Shown here piece after piece: positions 6,956 to 15,059 of a stretch of DNA of 64,000 nt. Numbering within the stretch: the stretch's first letter is position 1; every line of letters starts with the position of its first letter. The notes beneath the pieces are model-generated. The model did not search any database. It had not been told where the DNA came from and saw only the letters and a list, made by a program, of their open reading frames with translations. The position numbers and the translations under genes are program-made. The stretch spans positions 1 through 64,000 of the forward strand of contig JBMNFA010000007.1 of assembly GCA_050949055.1 (NCBI GenBank), read 5' to 3'. This stretch comes from JAEZJZ01 sp050949055 (GTDB taxonomy: Bacteria; Bacillota; UBA994; UBA5500).

Positions 6956-8074
6956 GTGAACGGCAATCGCACCATGGCGCTGTTGTTCCTGTTGCTGATC
7001 TTCGGAGTGGCGGTGATGGCAGCCTATACACCCGACCGCGCCTTCTCACAACGCGAGAATCGCTCCTTGGCCCAGCTGCCGCCGCTCTCCTGGAAAAGCC
7101 TGTTTTCTGGCCAGTTTATGCAGCGGTTTGAGCAGTATGTGGATGACCAGTTCCCCGGGCGAGATCACTGGGTGTTCCTGAAGACAGACCTGGAACGCCT
7201 CTTTGGCAAGCGTGAAAACAACGGCATCTACTTTGGTGCTGATCAGTTCTTGCTGGCTCGCTATCGTTCGGATGCTTCCTGGCTGTCTAGGAATGCGGCG
7301 GCAGTGGGCGACTTTGCCCGGCACATCGGAGTCCCGGTATCGCTGCTGTTGCCCCCGACAGCTACGGCCATCTACCCTGAGAAACTGCCACAGAAAGCAC
7401 CCAGTGACGACCAGCAGGCAGATTGGCAACAGGTGGTCGAGCAGCTTGGCCCCGAGGTCCATCCCATCGACGTTTTGGCGGCGCTGCTGGTAGTTAAAGA
7501 CGAGTCCATCTATTTCCGAACCGATCACCACTGGACTATGCGAGGTGCCTATTACGCCTATGCAGCCTGGATGCATAGCAGGGGGGAGGTGCCGCTATCC
7601 CTTGAAGATCTGAACTCTCAGATTGTTAGCCAGGAATTTTGGGGCACTCACTATTCCAAAGCCAACCTGCGCCAGATTTCGCCGGACCAGATCGAATTGC
7701 TTGCTCCATCGACGGGAGCAGCGGTGTCAGTCAACTACCCGGGGGAGGGGCTGACCACAGACAGTCTGTATCGGTCTGAGTTCCTGCAGGGCCGGGACCA
7801 GTATGCTTACTTCCTTGGTGGCAACTATCCGCTGGTGCAGATCAGCACGGATAGCGCCAGCGACCGCCGCATATTGTTGATCAAGGACTCCTACGCTCAT
7901 GTTTTTGTCCCTTTTCTCATTCCGCACTACCAGGAGATACATGTTATGGACTTGAGGTATTACGCGGCCAGCGCAGAACAGTACGTAAAGCAGCATGGAA
8001 TTGATGAGGTGCTGTTTCTTTACAGCCTACAGCAATTCGCCGACAATGCAGGGCTGGCCAAGTTGGTAGATTGA
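6956..8074 (+). CDS. DHHW family protein (AlgJ/AlgX-like)
   Basis: This 372-residue protein has one N-terminal membrane anchor (residues ~5-24) and an extracytoplasmic SGNH-like domain. The name-giving motif TDHHWTMRGAYYAY is at ~190, and the IKDSYAHVFVPFLIPHY block with the putative Ser lies near the C-terminus. Relatives of AlgJ/AlgX complete the acetyl transfer from the MBOAT partner to the polysaccharide. The GTG start follows CTAGGAGGGG, 11 bases after the MBOAT stop. An upstream in-frame start at 6866 lies inside the MBOAT gene and is unlikely. The acceptor polymer is unknown, and no glycosyltransferases are nearby. Confidence 0.88.
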   Translation: MNGNRTMALLFLLLIFGVAVMAAYTPDRAFSQRENRSLAQLPPLSWKSLFSGQFMQRFEQYVDDQFPGRDHWVFLKTDLERLFGKRENNGIYFGADQFLLARYRSDASWLSRNAAAVGDFARHIGVPVSLLLPPTATAIYPEKLPQKAPSDDQQADWQQVVEQLGPEVHPIDVLAALLVVKDESIYFRTDHHWTMRGAYYAYAAWMHSRGEVPLSLEDLNSQIVSQEFWGTHYSKANLRQISPDQIELLAPSTGAAVSVNYPGEGLTTDSLYRSEFLQGRDQYAYFLGGNYPLVQISTDSASDRRILLIKDSYAHVFVPFLIPHYQEIHVMDLRYYAASAEQYVKQHGIDEVLFLYSLQQFADNAGLAKLVD

Positions 8075-8191
8075 GACAGGGTAGGGTGCAAGACTCCCGC
8101 AATGACCGTTGACCCGGAGCCAGAATTATGAGTTAATCTGCTTGAGACCTAAGCGGATGGCGAAGCTTGCTGGGGAAGGGGTTTTGTCTAC

Positions 8192-8665
8192 ATGCAGCAT
8201 AATCGAGGCAATGCTGTGCTCGGCTGGTTCTTGGTCCTGGGGGGAGGCTTGGGGCTAGCTATCAATCTTGGTTACTTTCAGTTCCGCGTGGAGATGGTGG
8301 CGGCGATTCCGTTTCTATTAGGCTCTTTTCTGTTGTATGATGCCTTTTCTGGGCACCAGGACAACCTGTTTCCGGCGCTGTTGTTCGTCTTCATCAGCGC
8401 ACCGCTTTATCTGACGTTGGCAGGATATGCGAATCAGCGCTTTTGGCCGTTCTGGGTTTTGGCTCCCGGGTTGGCTTTCCTGATGTCCAGCCTGCAAGGT
8501 GGCGCTTGGCGTCCAATGGCGATCCCTGGCACCATCATCACTGCAGTGGGGTTGTTTTTTCTCGCCCAAGAGTGGTGGAATGTAGACTGGCATCTAGCGC
8601 TGTCTATCGGCCTGTTGATGGTAGGCGCACTGTTGCTGGTCGTGCACCGCCGGAGGGAACCCTAA
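8192..8665 (+). CDS. Small integral membrane protein of unknown function
   Basis: This 157-residue protein has about five hydrophobic helices with short loops, ending VVHRRREP on the cytoplasmic side. The general pattern resembles LiaF/DUF5668-like membrane modules, but I do not see a diagnostic motif and give no function. ATG 8192 follows GGGGAAGGGG. It lies 117 bases after the DHHW gene and is followed by a strong terminator, so it could be the last gene of the O-acylation operon or a separate unit. Confidence 0.7.
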   Translation: MQHNRGNAVLGWFLVLGGGLGLAINLGYFQFRVEMVAAIPFLLGSFLLYDAFSGHQDNLFPALLFVFISAPLYLTLAGYANQRFWPFWVLAPGLAFLMSSLQGGAWRPMAIPGTIITAVGLFFLAQEWWNVDWHLALSIGLLMVGALLLVVHRRREP

Positions 8666-8668
8666 ACG

Positions 8669-8710
8669 GCAACTGCCACCCGAGCTTGGGTGGCAGTTGC
8701 TTCTCTTCTT
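8669..8710 (+). terminator. Rho-independent terminator
   Basis: A perfect 13-bp stem (GCAACTGCCACCC 8669-8681 with 8688-8700) and a 6-base loop are followed by TTCTCTTCTT. Confidence 0.9.
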
Positions 8711-8753
8711 GTACATGAGGGGAGGGGAAAGGTCCCTGTCCTGACTGCTCGTG

Positions 8754-8972
8754 CTATTCTCGAGCTCTCGGTGCTCGCCCGGTTACTGTATTGCCTCTGA
8801 AGAGGAAGGTCAGTGCCCACAGGCCAGCTAAGCCGACCAATGAATAGACCAGCCTAGCCAGGGTGGTGTTTGGCCCGCCAAACAGGTTAGCCACCAAGTC
8901 ATAGCCGAAGAAGCCGATCAAACCCCAATTAAGAGCACCGATGATTACCAACGCTAATGCTACCGTATCCAT
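8754..8972 (-). CDS. DUF378 family small membrane protein
   Basis: The 72-residue protein has two transmembrane helices and the family pattern ALVIIGALNWGLIGFFGYDLVA, then a second helix LVYSLVGLAGLWALTFLF. DUF378 proteins (YuzA-like) are common in Firmicutes and have no known function. The ATG follows AGGAAGGAGATGAACCT, a strong ribosome-binding site. It is monocistronic and convergent with the upstream membrane protein. Confidence 0.9.
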   Translation of the reverse strand: MDTVALALVIIGALNWGLIGFFGYDLVANLFGGPNTTLARLVYSLVGLAGLWALTFLFRGNTVTGRAPRARE

Positions 8973-9108
8973 AGGTTCATCTCCTTCCTGAGCTGTTCAA
9001 GTGCGTCTGAACGGTTGATCGCTGCGTTAGCAGCGATTGGTAGGTGTGATGAGTATATAATGCCCGGAAGGAACCAAAATATTACTCCAATTAGGCAACT
9101 TTGTCCAG

Positions 9109-10254
9109 TTAGCGACCATCAGGCCTAGGAGGACGGGGCCCGTAATACTGGTAGTACTGACAGCTGATGTCTCCGTTGTATAGTTTTCTCCGTCGGTCGG
9201 CCCGGCGACCAAAAAAGCGCTCAAAACCAGGGTGGGCGGTGAGAATATAGCAGGACCAGGTCTCCAATCGACCGAAGGTCTGCCCCATCTGGCGGTAGAG
9301 TTGTTCCACTGCATCCCGATCGCTCAAGCGCTCGCCGTAAGGCGGATTACAGATAATCACACCATACTTGCGGCTGCTCCGTAATTCGCTCATCTCCATT
9401 TGCTGCCAGTGGATATGGCGCTCCACCCCGGCTGCGGACGCATTTCGCCGTGCGGCTTTCAGCACATCGGCATCGATGTCTGTACCGATGATGCTGAGAT
9501 TTTGGTCGCGCCGTTCTAGCGCCTCCGCCTCAGCCCGGGCATTTTTCCAGATCTGCTTGGGCAAAGCGGGCCATTGTTCCGCCGCGAAGCTGCGCATCCG
9601 GCCCGGGGCTCGGTTGAGGCCGATCAAGGCGGCTTCTATCGGCAGAGTGCCGGAGCCACAAAAGGGATCGATGAAGGGGCGGGCGGGGGACCAGAAGCTG
9701 AGTTTGATCAGCGCAGCCGCTAAAGTCTCTTTCAGGGGTGCTTCGCTGATCAGTGTGCGGTAACCGCGCTTGTGCAAGGCAGTGCCGCTGGTATCGATGG
9801 TCAGCGACACAGTATCCTTGAGAATGGATACCTCGATCGGATACAGGGGACCGTCTTCCGGGAACCAATCCTGGCGGTAGCGCTGCTTCAAGGATTCCAC
9901 AATCGCCTTCTTCACCACCGCCTGGCAATCCGGAACACTGGATAGTTGGGACCGTACCGACTTGCCTTGCACAGGGAAGCAAGCATCCTTGGGTAACCAA
10001 TCGGCCCACGGCAAGGCTTTGGTCTGCTCAAATAGTTGGTCAAAGGTATCGGCGGTGAATCGTCCCAGCAGCAGGCGCACCCGGTCCGCCACCCGCAGCC
10101 ACAGGTTGCAGCGGGCGATAGCCTCCTGGTCGGCCCAAAAAGTGACCTGATTGTTCTCCACTTCCAAGTCTGTATACCCCAGCTCCCGCAGTTCCCTCGC
10201 CACCACCGATTCCAGCGCGAAAGCCGCAGTCGCCACCAATCTTACCCTAGACAT
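9109..10254 (-). CDS. THUMP-domain class I SAM-dependent RNA methyltransferase (RlmL/YpsC-like)
   Basis: The 381-residue protein probably methylates a guanine of 23S rRNA (the RlmL N2-G2445 family). The N-terminal ferredoxin-like and THUMP region (residues ~1-160) binds RNA. The Rossmann core has the SAM motif FIDPFCGSGTLPIEAALI and the catalytic NPPYGERL. The C-terminal RlmK domain of the E. coli fusion is absent, as is normal in Firmicutes. The ATG follows GGATGGAGGAATCGCA. Confidence 0.9.
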   Translation of the reverse strand: MSRVRLVATAAFALESVVARELRELGYTDLEVENNQVTFWADQEAIARCNLWLRVADRVRLLLGRFTADTFDQLFEQTKALPWADWLPKDACFPVQGKSVRSQLSSVPDCQAVVKKAIVESLKQRYRQDWFPEDGPLYPIEVSILKDTVSLTIDTSGTALHKRGYRTLISEAPLKETLAAALIKLSFWSPARPFIDPFCGSGTLPIEAALIGLNRAPGRMRSFAAEQWPALPKQIWKNARAEAEALERRDQNLSIIGTDIDADVLKAARRNASAAGVERHIHWQQMEMSELRSSRKYGVIICNPPYGERLSDRDAVEQLYRQMGQTFGRLETWSCYILTAHPGFERFFGRRADRRRKLYNGDISCQYYQYYGPRPPRPDGR

Positions 10255-10586
10255 TGCGATTCCTCCATCCCTGGCAGAGTGTCTCTATCTAGCATGCACC
10301 ATGCTGCTCCACTCCTGATCATTCAAGCCATTATACCCATTAACTCACCCAGCCTCCAAATGCTCTGTTTCTTGCCGAGCGCTAGCAGCCAACTCGTTAG
10401 GCTGATCACTGGCAGGGCGGTTTCTGGTACAGCGCGTTTGCTCCTGAGAACACACCGTTCGAGACGGGCGATAGGCATGAGACCTCCAGGGCTGTAGCTG
10501 CATCTGCGCATGAAAGAAGCAAGGGAGGTGACATAAAGCCCACCGACCCTTGCGCGTTTCCAGCTCGTTTTCCTGTTGCTTTCAGT
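10255..10586. other. 332-base gap with no gene seen
   Basis: The stretch lies between the 5' end of the RNA methyltransferase and the 3' end of the C45-like gene, both on the minus strand. Open frames here have no ribosome-binding sites or recognisable sequence. No clear terminator or promoter could be picked by eye. Confidence 0.5.
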
Positions 10587-11726
10587 CTACTCCACTGCTC
10601 CCGGTGCCAGTCGGCGATAGAACGCCTTGGGGTCATCCGGGCACTCTAAAGGGAAGGCCGCGTTGTATTCCCGAGTGCCTGGCGGATCGTATAGGCCGAA
10701 CTTTCGCCAAGGGTTGCAGCGGGGTGTGCCCAAGGCTATCTCTACCTCTCCAGCGGTGACGTCATAGATGGCAGACCAGAGGGTACCTAAACCGTCTTGG
10801 TAGTAGTGGCAGCAGACGCCGTCCGGGAGCGGATTGCTGAGGACGCTCCGGATGTCCTCCTTGCCGATCGGCTGCCCGGAGCATAGTGCTCTGTCTAGCG
10901 CCTGGTAGCGAGCCACCGATTGCCACATGCGCCCTTGGTCGTATGGCATCATGTCTGGATGATTGAAGTGGTTTGTGGACAGTAGCACGGCAGTCTCGCT
11001 GCCAGGGCCGATGCGCCTCACTGCGCGGTGTGAGCAAGCGATCTCCACCAGCGCTGCCTGGCCGCTTTTGTCGGCCAGCAACAGGTTAAGGTTGAAGGAA
11101 ATAGGGATTTTGGCCAACACCTCGAGGGCGTGGTCCACCGATTCGCAACGGTCCAGCAAGGTGCGGATCACCGCCCAGAAGCGGATTCCATCCTCTTTCA
11201 CCGGCACCATCGGTGCACCAGCTGACATAGTAACCACTAGTCCGTGCTCGTTCATCCCGTCTATCCGGCCAAAAAAGAGCAATGAAAAACCAAGATGTGC
11301 AGCCCTGCCCTGCACTCGGGTGGTCACCAGTCGGAAGTCGTCGTTAAATCCCCACTCATAGCTGCGCCCGACGTACATGTGTCCATCGCGAGTTTGCCGC
11401 GGCAGCACCGCCATCTGGCTGCACTGTCTACTGCCTTGATAAGAGAACGAGTAATAGACGACTTGCTCCGGTGGCACTCCTACGGCGTCGGCAAACCCCT
11501 GAATCTCTTCATTTAGGTCAGGACAGTACCGATCGCAGAAGCGCATGACCTTTTCCGCCTGCTGACAAGTTAGGGCAGGAGCATCAGGCCAAGGGGAAGT
11601 AAGCAGCTGCAGCAACTGTTCATTCTGTCTGCACATTTCGCCTTGTGTTCGCCCGATCTCGTAAGCGGTCCCTTCCATCACTGTGTGACGAAAGGTTATC
11701 GTCTGCCACTTGGTTGTCTCGACCAT
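10587..11726 (-). CDS. C45-type autoproteolytic acyltransferase/amidohydrolase
   Basis: This 379-residue Ntn-hydrolase resembles acyl-CoA:6-aminopenicillanic acid acyltransferases and acid-ceramidase-like amidases, which hydrolyse or exchange linear amide bonds. The expected self-cleavage site is Gln101-Cys102 in SRQCSQMAV, making Cys102 the N-terminal nucleophile. Downstream family blocks include VGRSYEWGFND, GMNEHGLVVTMSAG and LSTNHFNHPDM. There is no signal peptide. The ATG follows ACAGGAGGGATTGG. The substrate is unknown; the many other amidases nearby suggest N-acyl amino acids or peptides. Confidence 0.85.
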   Translation of the reverse strand: MVETTKWQTITFRHTVMEGTAYEIGRTQGEMCRQNEQLLQLLTSPWPDAPALTCQQAEKVMRFCDRYCPDLNEEIQGFADAVGVPPEQVVYYSFSYQGSRQCSQMAVLPRQTRDGHMYVGRSYEWGFNDDFRLVTTRVQGRAAHLGFSLLFFGRIDGMNEHGLVVTMSAGAPMVPVKEDGIRFWAVIRTLLDRCESVDHALEVLAKIPISFNLNLLLADKSGQAALVEIACSHRAVRRIGPGSETAVLLSTNHFNHPDMMPYDQGRMWQSVARYQALDRALCSGQPIGKEDIRSVLSNPLPDGVCCHYYQDGLGTLWSAIYDVTAGEVEIALGTPRCNPWRKFGLYDPPGTREYNAAFPLECPDDPKAFYRRLAPGAVE

Positions 11727-11931
11727 CCAATCCCTCCTGTTCGTATAGGCATGGGGCTTAGCGAGCCTGAAGTTGTTAAGAACGGACTATAGCCCTATCG
11801 CCTACGATCATAAGGCAGGCAATCACACCCACCGGCAGGACTCTTCCTTTAGAGCTACTTGTGCTCCATCTAGATCAAAATCAGGAATGTGCAGACTGCC
11901 GCTACTGCAGCCAAACACCTTTGCCTTATGC

Positions 11932-12840
11932 TCAGGTCAGCTGCCTCAATAGACCTAGATGCTCTTCCACGAATTTCTGCGCCGGCATCAAGATAGCCTC
12001 GCGCACCGCCTCCAGTCCTCCTTGTTGCTCGATCAAGCAGAACAGGTGGCACCCGACCACATAGGACAACCGTTGGTCGGACAAGCGACCGAGAATCTCT
12101 TCCACTTCGGCCTCGCTCAGCTGGTCGTCACGTAACATCTCCAGCAGTTCCAGCAGGGAGGTGGCCTTGATTTGCAGTGTGCGACGCTGCTGCAGTGGCA
12201 AGTAGTCTCGCTCCTGCAGTTGTTCGGCTTGCCGACGGGGGGCCAGGGCAGCGTATACTGCCACCCCTTCGTTCTGGAGTAGCGTATAGACCAGTCGGCG
12301 CAACCCACCTGGCTGCACCATCCAATCCAGCCGCATCGCCCCATGCAACCGTTCGTAGGCTACGTGAGCAGCCTCATGGATCAACAGGAAGTCTATCTCC
12401 CGGTTGTCGTTGAGGTATTTGGGCGAGTTGAGATTGATGGCCACGTTGCCATCCAGCCCGATGCCCGTGTCATATCCGACAATGCAATGTAACCCGGTAT
12501 TTTGCCAGCTGGTGGAGGGGAACAGCTGCAGCAGCGTTCCGGCGACCAGTCGCAGCAGGCGGGTCCGGTTCCTCTGCACATAGCTGATCAAGCGTTCAAT
12601 GTCGCAGGCGTTGTCCCTGACGTTTCGCAGCCCGTAGAGATTGCTGGGGTGGCCGTTAATCGCATTCCAGAAATCAGCCGGTCTCACCGGTGCAAACGAC
12701 AGCGCCTGGCTATGCTTGACCACCGCCCGGTATCCAGGATGTCGCAGCAGGCGACCCAGTTCGCTCTCTGTTGGGCTGCGCATCCAATCCAAGAAACCCC
12801 TCGCCGCATCAGTGCTCAGTGTCAACCCATAGACATCCAT
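11932..12840 (-). CDS. Putative zinc metalloprotease, unassigned (HExxH...NEG)
   Basis: The 302-residue protein has a gluzincin-like signature: HEAAHVAYERLHG (His155, Glu156, His159) and LLQNEGVAVYAAL with Glu191 as probable third zinc ligand. This arrangement resembles DUF2268/DUF5700-type predicted peptidases, but the rest is unfamiliar to me. There is no signal peptide or membrane helix. The start is ATG 12840 because GAGGAG lies 8 bases upstream; the GTG at 12849 is too close to it. It is a stand-alone gene, divergent from asd. Confidence 0.72.
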   Translation of the reverse strand: MDVYGLTLSTDAARGFLDWMRSPTESELGRLLRHPGYRAVVKHSQALSFAPVRPADFWNAINGHPSNLYGLRNVRDNACDIERLISYVQRNRTRLLRLVAGTLLQLFPSTSWQNTGLHCIVGYDTGIGLDGNVAINLNSPKYLNDNREIDFLLIHEAAHVAYERLHGAMRLDWMVQPGGLRRLVYTLLQNEGVAVYAALAPRRQAEQLQERDYLPLQQRRTLQIKATSLLELLEMLRDDQLSEAEVEEILGRLSDQRLSYVVGCHLFCLIEQQGGLEAVREAILMPAQKFVEEHLGLLRQLT

Positions 12841-13111
12841 TCCTATCACTCCTCAATGGCGGCCTGATTTTTCCTGGTGTGGCAAACCGACCACGATCAT
12901 CAGCTGCGGGAGCGCGCCTCGTTCCCTCTGTTCTCGGTTGCTTGCGGAGACTCCTTCCCATGCGAGAAGTTATATCGGGAATTTATGTAAAAGCAGGAGC
13001 GATGCATGATACACTAACAGTAAGTGCTCTGGGGAGAGCTTTGCACAAGAACAAATCGCGATCCACCCTAATAGGCTATAAGGACAGATAGAGACATGGG
13101 GGTTGGAAACA

Positions 13112-14197
13112 ATGGAGCAGAAGCTCAAAGTAGGTGTTGTTGGCGCCACTGGCATGGTGGGACAGAGGTTTGTGCGCCTGTTGGCCGGGCACCCCTGGTT
13201 CCAGGTGACTGCGTTGGCTGCTAGTCGTCGCTCGGCGGGCAAGAGCTACGCCGAGGCTGTCTCCGGCCGCTGGACTTCTAGCGATCCGGTGCCGGATGAC
13301 ATCGGTCAGTTGATCGTGCTCGATGCGAGCCAGGTGGCAACAGTGACGGCAGATGTGGACTTTGTTTTTTGCGCTGTCGATATGGACAAAGCGACCACAA
13401 GAGAGCTGGAGGAGAAGTACGCCAAGCTGGAGACTCCGGTGGTCTCCAACAACTCGGCCCATCGCGGCACCGAGGATGTGCCGATGATCATCCCGGAGGT
13501 CAACCCGGAACATATGGACGTGATCCCTGCTCAACGGCGACGGTTGGGGACCAAGCGTGGCTTTATCGCCGTCAAGCCCAACTGCTCCATTCAAAGCTAT
13601 GTGCCGGCTCTTCACCCCTTGCTCCAGCACGGACCGACCAGGGTGGTGGTCTGCACTTATCAGGCTATCTCCGGGGCTGGTCGCACTCTTGAGACTTGGC
13701 CGGAAATGGTGGACAACGTAATTCCGCTGATCAAAGGCGAGGAGGAAAAGAGCGAGCACGAACCGATGAAGATCTGGGGGCAGGTCCAATCTGGACGGGT
13801 AGTGCCGGCCGTCAGCCCGGAGATTACCGCCCAGTGTATCCGGGTGCCAGTATCCGACGGACATCTGGCGGCCGTTTTCGTCGACTTTGAACGGACGCCT
13901 AGCAGGCAACAGATGATTGACGCTTGGAACGGATATCAAGGCAGGCCGCAGCAGCTGCGCTTACCCAGTGCACCCCAGCAGCCGATTCGCTATTTCAGCG
14001 AACCAGACCGGCCGCAGACCAGGCTAGATCGCGATCTGGAGCGAGGCATGGCCATCACTGTGGGCCGCCTGCGCCCGGATCCAGTGTTTGACTACAAGTT
14101 CGTCTGTCTTTCCCATAATACCTTGCGCGGAGCCGCCGGGGGGGCTGTGCTGATGGCAGAGCTGTTGGCGGCGGAGGGCTATTTGACGGCGAAGTAA
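13112..14197 (+). CDS. asd: Aspartate-semialdehyde dehydrogenase (archaeal/fungal type)
   Basis: The 361-residue enzyme reduces aspartyl phosphate to aspartate semialdehyde for lysine/DAP, threonine and methionine synthesis. The NADP-binding N-terminus is KVGVVGATGMVGQRFVRLL. The active-site region is VKPNCSIQSYVPALHPL with the catalytic Cys, preceded by PEVNPEHM. It belongs to the branch typical of archaea, fungi and some Firmicutes rather than the E. coli branch. ATG 13112 is preferred over the TTG at 13103, which falls inside the GGGGGTTGG ribosome-binding region. The YaiI/YqxD gene follows after 35 bases and may be co-transcribed. Confidence 0.93.
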   Translation: MEQKLKVGVVGATGMVGQRFVRLLAGHPWFQVTALAASRRSAGKSYAEAVSGRWTSSDPVPDDIGQLIVLDASQVATVTADVDFVFCAVDMDKATTRELEEKYAKLETPVVSNNSAHRGTEDVPMIIPEVNPEHMDVIPAQRRRLGTKRGFIAVKPNCSIQSYVPALHPLLQHGPTRVVVCTYQAISGAGRTLETWPEMVDNVIPLIKGEEEKSEHEPMKIWGQVQSGRVVPAVSPEITAQCIRVPVSDGHLAAVFVDFERTPSRQQMIDAWNGYQGRPQQLRLPSAPQQPIRYFSEPDRPQTRLDRDLERGMAITVGRLRPDPVFDYKFVCLSHNTLRGAAGGAVLMAELLAAEGYLTAK

Positions 14198-14232
14198 GCT
14201 ATATCATTTCCGTTATCTGGAGGTAGTTGCCG

Positions 14233-14664
14233 ATGATAGTCTGGGTCGATGCTGATGCCTGTCCCCGATCGGTGCTTTCATATTTGCAGCAGTCGCAATC
14301 TGGGTTGGGATTCCAACTGCGGACAGTCTCTTCGCACAATCATCTGCTTGAAGTGCCGGGCCACATCACCGTCGGTCCAGAGTCGCAAGCGACGGATTTG
14401 GCGATCATCAACCGCCTGCGCCCAGGCGATTTGGTGGTGACACAGGACTGGGGCTTGGCCGCCCTAGTGTTGGGCAAGGGCGGTCAAGCCCTGTCACCCA
14501 ATGGAACCGTTTACCAGGCGGGGAAAATGGCATTCATGTTGGAGCACAGGAATGCGCTGGCTCGCTTCCGGCGGGGCGGAGGGCACACCAAAGGGCCAGC
14601 TGCCCGCACCAAGGCTGACGATCAGCGGTTTCAAGCTGCTTTCATTCGTCTGCTGCAAGCATAG
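14233..14664 (+). CDS. YaiI/YqxD family (DUF188) protein
   Basis: This 143-residue PIN-like-fold protein has the family motif IVWVDADACPRSV at the N-terminus, the VTQDWGLAALVLGKG block, and GGHTKGPAARTKADDQRF near the C-terminus. DUF188 proteins are widespread and lack an established function; the acidic N-terminus suggests a nuclease-like fold. ATG 14233 follows GGAGGTAGTTGCCG. The strong terminator at 14702 closes a likely asd-yqxD operon. Confidence 0.9.
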   Translation: MIVWVDADACPRSVLSYLQQSQSGLGFQLRTVSSHNHLLEVPGHITVGPESQATDLAIINRLRPGDLVVTQDWGLAALVLGKGGQALSPNGTVYQAGKMAFMLEHRNALARFRRGGGHTKGPAARTKADDQRFQAAFIRLLQA

Positions 14665-14701
14665 GCGCTTTTGCCTTAGCGTGGCACAAGTGCTGTGTTC
14701 C

Positions 14702-14751
14702 AGACGACACTCAACAGGCGTCGCGTTTGCGGCGCCTTGTGTCGTCTTTTT
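14702..14751 (+). terminator. Rho-independent terminator after DUF188 gene
   Basis: AGACGACAC (14702-14710) pairs with GTGTCGTCT (14739-14747). An inner AGGCG/CGCCT stem extends the hairpin, and a T tract follows. Confidence 0.85.
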
Positions 14752-14765
14752 CCTTCGAAAGATAC

Positions 14766-14842
14766 TGTCATTCCGAGCACTTTGACAAGCTCAGCATGAA
14801 CTCCGCGAAGAATCTAGATCCTTTGCTTCGCTCAGGATGACA
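14766..14842 (+). repeat. Dispersed GTCATTC/GATGAC repeat, copy A
   Basis: A 77-bp element with GTCATTCC and GGATGAC at its ends. Related copies lie at 36099-36174 and 34429-34532 (both inverted) and, shorter, at 45855-45910. The shared internal text includes GAGC, AGCTCAGC, TGAACTCCGC and GAATCTAG. Confidence 0.75.
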
Positions 14843-15059
14843 CCGGCAGAGCCTAAGCGCGTCAGTCTGACCGCCGCGAGCCTGGCTACTTATCCATAAT
14901 GGTGCTTCCGTATCATGACTGTTTTGCCGCCGGGCAGGGAATAAGAAAGTGGCTGTGGAATGTATGCTAGACGGCTGGGCTTGTTGGTAGCCGAGGCAAG
15001 ATGAACGGCAGCTAAGGATTGGCAGCACATAGAACTCACTTAAAGGAGGATTGATCCTG

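Larger units (their letters stand above)
14665..15059. other. 395-base gap: terminator, dispersed repeats, no gene
   Basis: The gap holds the terminator at 14702, a GTCATTC-type dispersed repeat at 14766-14842 and a GCCTAAGCGCG motif at 14851-14872. The rest (14873-15040) has no recognisable gene; the ribosome-binding site of pepT is at its right end. Confidence 0.6.

Noticed and set aside
11861..12064. Short plus-strand ORF over the end of the HExxH gene
   Set aside because: No ribosome-binding site and antisense to a better-supported gene.
13076..13939. 287-residue minus-strand frame over asd
   Set aside because: Antisense shadow with no initiation signals; asd is clear on the plus strand.
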